Shown: positions 61,168 to 64,000 of the stretch, piece after piece
Position numbering within the stretch: position 1 is the first letter of the stretch
How the letters are laid out: each line of letters begins with the position of its first letter
From: Anaerolinea sp.
GTDB taxonomy: Bacteria; Chloroflexota; Anaerolineae; Anaerolineales; Anaerolineaceae
Direction: 5' to 3'
Assembly (NCBI GenBank): GCA_029975965.1
Contig: JARKOV010000108.1
Location: forward strand, 92,801 to 156,800
DNA length: 64,000 nucleotides
Translations under genes and position numbers: made by a program
The notes under the pieces: model-generated
Told to the model about the DNA's origin: nothing
What the model saw: only the letters and a program-made list of their open reading frames with translations
Databases searched by the model: none

Positions 61168-61671
61168 ATGGACGTTAACAGCCTGCGCTTGCTCTACGAG
61201 TACAATTACTGGGCGCGCGACCGCATCCTGAAGCAGGTGGAGAAGCTGAGCCCGGCGCAGTTCCTGGCTGCCAGCGACTACAGCCGGGGCAGCGTGCGCG
61301 ACACGCTGGTGCACGTGTTGAGCGCGGAATGGGTCTGGCGGGTGCGCTGCCAGGAGGGCATCTCGCCGCCGGCGCTGCTCGACGCGGGCGAATTTGACAC
61401 CTGTGCCGCTTTGACCGAACGCTGGCGCTCGGAAGAAACGCAGATGCGCGCGTACCTGGCCGACCTGACGGATGCTGCCTTGCCAGGCGTCATCCACTAC
61501 CGGCGCACCGGCGGCGAAACGCAGCAGGATGTGCTCTGGCACCTGCTGGTGCACGTGGTCAACCACGGCACCGAGCACCGCAGCGTGCTGGCCGAAAGGC
61601 TGACCGGGTACGGGTTTTCCCCGGGCGATCTCGACCTGATCCATTTCGTGCGCGTGGCGAAGGGCGGTTGA
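61168..61671 (+). CDS. DinB-family protein
   Basis: This 167-aa protein is a four-helix DinB-like protein: YEYNYWARDRILKQVEKLS, then VRDTLVHVLSAEWVWRVR, then LLVHVVNHGTEHRSVLAERL. The three His residues of the last two segments form the metal site of the family. DinB/BstA proteins act in thiol transfer or detoxification. GGAGTTGGAG precedes ATG 61168. Confidence 0.88.
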   Translation: MDVNSLRLLYEYNYWARDRILKQVEKLSPAQFLAASDYSRGSVRDTLVHVLSAEWVWRVRCQEGISPPALLDAGEFDTCAALTERWRSEETQMRAYLADLTDAALPGVIHYRRTGGETQQDVLWHLLVHVVNHGTEHRSVLAERLTGYGFSPGDLDLIHFVRVAKGG

Positions 61672-61707
61672 TGGCAGTCTTCCCGGTGATTCGATGAGGA
61701 GGGGATG

Positions 61708-62532
61708 ATGGATGGCATGCATTGGTTACCGACCCCCTACAGTTATTCTTCGGCGGTGGTGGCGGGCGAGTTCGCTTTCCTGGGCCTGCACCGAGGGTAC
61801 GGCGAGGATTTCCAGGCGCAACTGGAGGATACCTTTCGCCAACTCAGCGCCACGCTCGACAGCCTCGGGGTGGACCTCGGGCACCTGGTCAAGGTGAATG
61901 TGTGGCTCAAGCAGGTGAGCGACCTGCCCGCCATGGAAAAGGCGTTTGCCCGCTTTTTTCCCAACGATCAATTCCCGGCGCGCATGACCGCGACGACCGG
62001 GTTTATCGACGCCGATTGCCTGCTGATGATCGATGGCGTCGCATCGATGCAGGGCTCGCGGGGGGTGCTCAGCCTGCGCGAGGTGGCGGATGCCGACCTG
62101 GACATCTTTTTCAGCCAGCAGCTCGACCCGGAGGCCAACCGGATGGCGGCGTTCACCGCCAAGAATCCGTCCGACCGCGAGGCTTTTTTAGCCCACTGGG
62201 CAAAAATCTGCGCTGACCCGGGCATCACCATCCGCTCGATTCTCTTCGAGGGACGGGTGGCAGGTTACGTGTTGAACCACGGCTGGTTTGGCGACCCCGA
62301 GATCACCTACTGGCTGGGCAAGGAGTTTTGGGGGAAGGGCGTTGCCACGCGGGCGCTGGCGGCTTTCCTGCGCGTTCAGCGGCTGCGCCCGCTCTACGCC
62401 CGCGCCGCGAAAGACAATCTGGCCTCGATCCGCGTGCTGGAGAAGTGTGGTTTCACCCGCTGCGGGAAGGACAAGGGCTTTTCCAATGCGCGCGGCGAGG
62501 AGGTGGAAGAAGCCATCCTGGTCTTGCGTTGA
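61708..62532 (+). CDS. RidA-GNAT fusion protein
   Basis: This 274-aa protein joins a RidA domain (about 1-110: GEFAFLGLHRGYGEDFQ, LVKVNVWLKQVSDLPAMEKAF, PARMTATTGFIDADCLLMID) to a GNAT domain (about 115-274: LREVADADLDIFFSQQ, GKEFWGKGVATRALAAF, NLASIRVLEKCGFTR). The RidA Arg (PAR) is kept and the usual Glu is Asp-like (MIDG). The GNAT half is closest in text to the separate GNAT at 53103. GAGGAGGGG lies before two ATGs (61705, 61708). Confidence 0.88.
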   Translation: MDGMHWLPTPYSYSSAVVAGEFAFLGLHRGYGEDFQAQLEDTFRQLSATLDSLGVDLGHLVKVNVWLKQVSDLPAMEKAFARFFPNDQFPARMTATTGFIDADCLLMIDGVASMQGSRGVLSLREVADADLDIFFSQQLDPEANRMAAFTAKNPSDREAFLAHWAKICADPGITIRSILFEGRVAGYVLNHGWFGDPEITYWLGKEFWGKGVATRALAAFLRVQRLRPLYARAAKDNLASIRVLEKCGFTRCGKDKGFSNARGEEVEEAILVLR

Positions 62533-62541
62533 GCGGTCCCG

Positions 62542-62641
62542 CTAGTACTGTGTCAAACATAAAAATCGAATATCGCGAAGGTGTTTTCGCCTGCGAAAAC
62601 ACCTTCGCGATATTTCATTATCAGGTTTGACACAGCACTAG
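62542..62641. mobile_element. 100-bp MITE-like palindrome
   Basis: Ends are 17-bp inverted repeats with one mismatch (CTAGTACTGTGTCAAAC, 62542-62558, and GTTTGACACAGCACTAG, 62625-62641). The core is a perfect 22-bp stem (62569-62590 with 62593-62614) around CT. The ends include TA, like the targets of IS630/mariner-type elements. No coding content. It lies just past the RidA-GNAT gene. Confidence 0.65.
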
Positions 62642-62767
62642 AACGACAGACAGGTCTCGCCCAGTCTCCCCTTCACCGTTTCGGGCAAGGGGACGGGGGA
62701 TGGGGTTCTTCAACATGGATCGCCCCGAACATTGGTTTCGGGATGATTCATGTCTGTCGTGTTGCGC

Positions 62768-63025
62768 TCAGCGGCTGCGCCGGACGGCGCGGTAAATTAA
62801 CAAGATGATCACCGCGCCGACGAACGCCGCGATGATGTCTGCGAGTATTCCTGAGCCGATGGTGATGCCGAGCAGGCCGAACAGCCAGCCGCCAACGAAT
62901 CCGCCGATGATGCCGACGATGATCGCGCCGAGCAGACCCAGCTTGACTCCTTTGACCAGGAGATCGGCCAGGAAGCCGGCAATCCCGCCGACGACGATCC
63001 AGGTTAAAATGGCAGTGAGAGTCAT
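62768..63025 (-). CDS. GlsB/YeaQ/YmgE-family membrane protein
   Basis: This 85-aa protein has three membrane helices and the Gly-rich text of the family: LTWIVVGGIAGFLADLLV, GLLGAIIVGIIGGFVGGWLF, and IIAAFVGAVIILLIYRAVRR. Family members are called transglycosylase-associated or stress-response membrane proteins; the mechanism is unknown. AGGAGG lies just before its ATG on the minus strand. Confidence 0.9.
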   Translation of the reverse strand: MTLTAILTWIVVGGIAGFLADLLVKGVKLGLLGAIIVGIIGGFVGGWLFGLLGITIGSGILADIIAAFVGAVIILLIYRAVRRSR

Positions 63026-63168
63026 TTTTTTCCTCCTTATCGGATAGATTTACCCCATTCTAACACAAAATCAGTCAACAATTAACCGACCCTTGACTTG
63101 TTAGAATATTAGTTCTATACTGGGTGCATCGAAAATCCCCAGAATTTCTGCCCGTCTTGGAGGGAAGC

Positions 63169-63579
63169 ATGAAATCCAGTTTTGGCCATCTGCAAATCAA
63201 CGTCAATTCCAGCAACCTCCCGTTTTACAAGGAGTTGTTTGAGCGGTTGAGTTGGTCGGTGTTGTACGAGGACGAGAATATGCTCGGCGTGGGCGATGAA
63301 AAAGGGGGCAGCCTGTGGTTCGCCGCCCCGATGCACGCGGTTGCCAACGATTATGACGGCCCGGGGATGAACCACCTGGGCATTGCGGTGGGCGCTCAAA
63401 CCGACGTGGATACAATAGTCGGCTACCTGCGCGAACGGGGCATCCCGGCGCTGTTCGAGACTCCGCGCCACCGCCCGGAATTCAGCGCAGGCGAGGGCGA
63501 CACCTACTACCAGGTGATGTTCGAATCGCCGGACCGCATCCTGTTCGAGATCGTCTACACCGGGCCGAAATCGCTGTAA
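63169..63579 (+). CDS. VOC-family glyoxalase-like protein
   Basis: This 136-aa protein has FGHLQINVNSSNLPFYKELF, GPGMNHLGIAVGAQTDVD and YYQVMFESPDRILFEIVYT: His and Glu at the metal-ligand positions of VOC enzymes. The substrate is unknown. ATG 63169 is preferred because GGAGGG lies just upstream; a GTG 15 codons earlier lacks this. Confidence 0.82.
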   Translation: MKSSFGHLQINVNSSNLPFYKELFERLSWSVLYEDENMLGVGDEKGGSLWFAAPMHAVANDYDGPGMNHLGIAVGAQTDVDTIVGYLRERGIPALFETPRHRPEFSAGEGDTYYQVMFESPDRILFEIVYTGPKSL

Positions 63580-63589
63580 AATAATCTGT

Positions 63590-63841
63590 ATGCGCATCAC
63601 TCACCGGCCTTTCGACGCCTCGAGTCCCGATTTTGAGCGAATGTGGCGTTTTCTCCAGCAGGATTATGCCGACCGCCGTGACCGGTTCATCTGGCTCGAT
63701 ATCTTTTTCATTTTCATCGCGCTGGGGTTCGACTACCTGTACGCCGAAATCCTGGACTGGACGATGCGCCACTGGGGTCCGCGCTACAAGCGGCTGCGCG
63801 CCGAGGTGCACGAGTACCGGGCGCAGGCGCTGGTTCCATGA
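63590..63841 (+). CDS. Small hypothetical protein
   Basis: This 83-aa protein opens RPFDASSPDFERMWRFLQQDYADR, which recalls the first helix of certain GNAT proteins, but the rest (one membrane-like helix, FFIFIALGFDYLYAEI, and a basic tail) does not match. It may be a truncated or chimeric gene. No ribosome site; TAAAAT at 63577-63582 could drive a leaderless transcript. Confidence 0.4.
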   Translation: MRITHRPFDASSPDFERMWRFLQQDYADRRDRFIWLDIFFIFIALGFDYLYAEILDWTMRHWGPRYKRLRAEVHEYRAQALVP

Positions 63842-63853
63842 TGAGTTGGCGGC

Positions 63854-64000
63854 ATGAAGCCCACCCGTCCGCGGCTGCAGCGTAAATTCCAGCCTTCCGA
63901 GCCGTGCTCCTGCAACATCTGCGTCAGTTACTGCGCGCGACCGGGCTGGTGGACGGTGGAAGAGGCTAGGCTAGCCTTGCAGGCCGGCTACGGCGGCCGG
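63854..64000 (+). CDS. Cys-rich protein (partial, runs off right edge)
   Basis: Only 49 codons are visible: a basic N-terminus, then PCSCNICVSYCARPGWWTVEEA, with four Cys that may bind a metal. I know similar text from uncharacterised proteins of this kind, but no function. The C-terminus lies outside the window. Confidence 0.5.
   Translation, partial: MKPTRPRLQRKFQPSEPCSCNICVSYCARPGWWTVEEARLALQAGYGGR

Noticed and set aside
1..64000. CRISPR array, prophage or integron
   Set aside because: No spaced identical repeats, cas genes, phage structural genes or integrase seen by eye.
1..64000. tRNA or rRNA genes
   Set aside because: No T-loop with acceptor stem or rRNA text recognised by eye; a tRNAscan run would settle it.

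Overview
The window is high-GC DNA, densely packed and free of phage. It is most likely chromosomal DNA of a Chloroflexota bacterium, probably class Anaerolineae. This placement is an inference from gene content: MalT-type LuxR regulators, tandem GH65 phosphorylases, a DUF4038 glycosidase, many small VOC/DinB/GNAT/SDR proteins, and a carotenoid operon with a CrtYc/CrtYd-type cyclase and a P450. I saw no rRNA, tRNA, CRISPR array or intact insertion sequence.

Layout, left to right. 1-1722 (minus): end of a small operon with an SRPBCC protein and a CrtI-like FAD oxidoreductase that runs off the left edge. 1926-3203: GH28 pectinase-like enzyme. 3250-5929 (minus): tightly coupled operon of a PHB-depolymerase-type esterase, PlsY and a GT2 glycosyltransferase. 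6260-11346 (plus): alpha/beta hydrolase, DUF4038 glycoside hydrolase, SLC13 transporter, and a possible ADP-ribosyltransferase-fold protein. 11408-15949 (minus): crtI-crtB-crtYcd-P450 operon. 16140-20983 (plus): divergent GT1 glycosyltransferase, two CPBP membrane proteases flanking a chimeric pseudogene, and a P-loop kinase. 21166-21790: MNT/HEPN toxin-antitoxin pair. 21912-27585: LacI regulator and two GH65 phosphorylases. 27646-29210 (minus): TetR-SDR operon. 29449-38843 (plus): terpenoid-toroid-like protein, LAL regulator, Lnt/nitrilase protein, membrane protein, dynamin-like GTPase and nucleotidyltransferase. 39072-51122: lipoprotein, TetR gene, DhaL-like protein (minus), diguanylate cyclase, two ICMT-like methyltransferases, a pore protein with a degenerate filter, NamZ-type muramidase, double GNAT and PIG-L deacetylase. 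51119-64000: NTF2-like gene, RRM protein, RidA/GNAT/VOC genes, two SDRs, a membrane LuxR, nitronate monooxygenase, nucleoside hydrolase, a RidA-GNAT fusion and small stress genes.

The clearest pathway is carotenoid synthesis. CrtB makes phytoene, CrtI desaturates it, CrtYcd cyclises it, the P450 probably hydroxylates it (as CYP175A1 does in Thermus), and the divergent GT1 enzyme may glucosylate it. Three 11-bp direct repeats abut the -35 of the crtI promoter, in the style of B12/light-dependent CarH/LitR operators. No regulator of that type lies in the window.

Other points of note: a dispersed palindromic repeat family (six intergenic copies); a 100-bp MITE-like palindrome; RidA and GNAT found overlapping at one locus and fused at another; a chimeric ORF formed at a microhomology junction; and several proteins with a key motif altered (ion-channel filter, PIG-L base, DhaL metal site, CPBP Arg-to-Lys).
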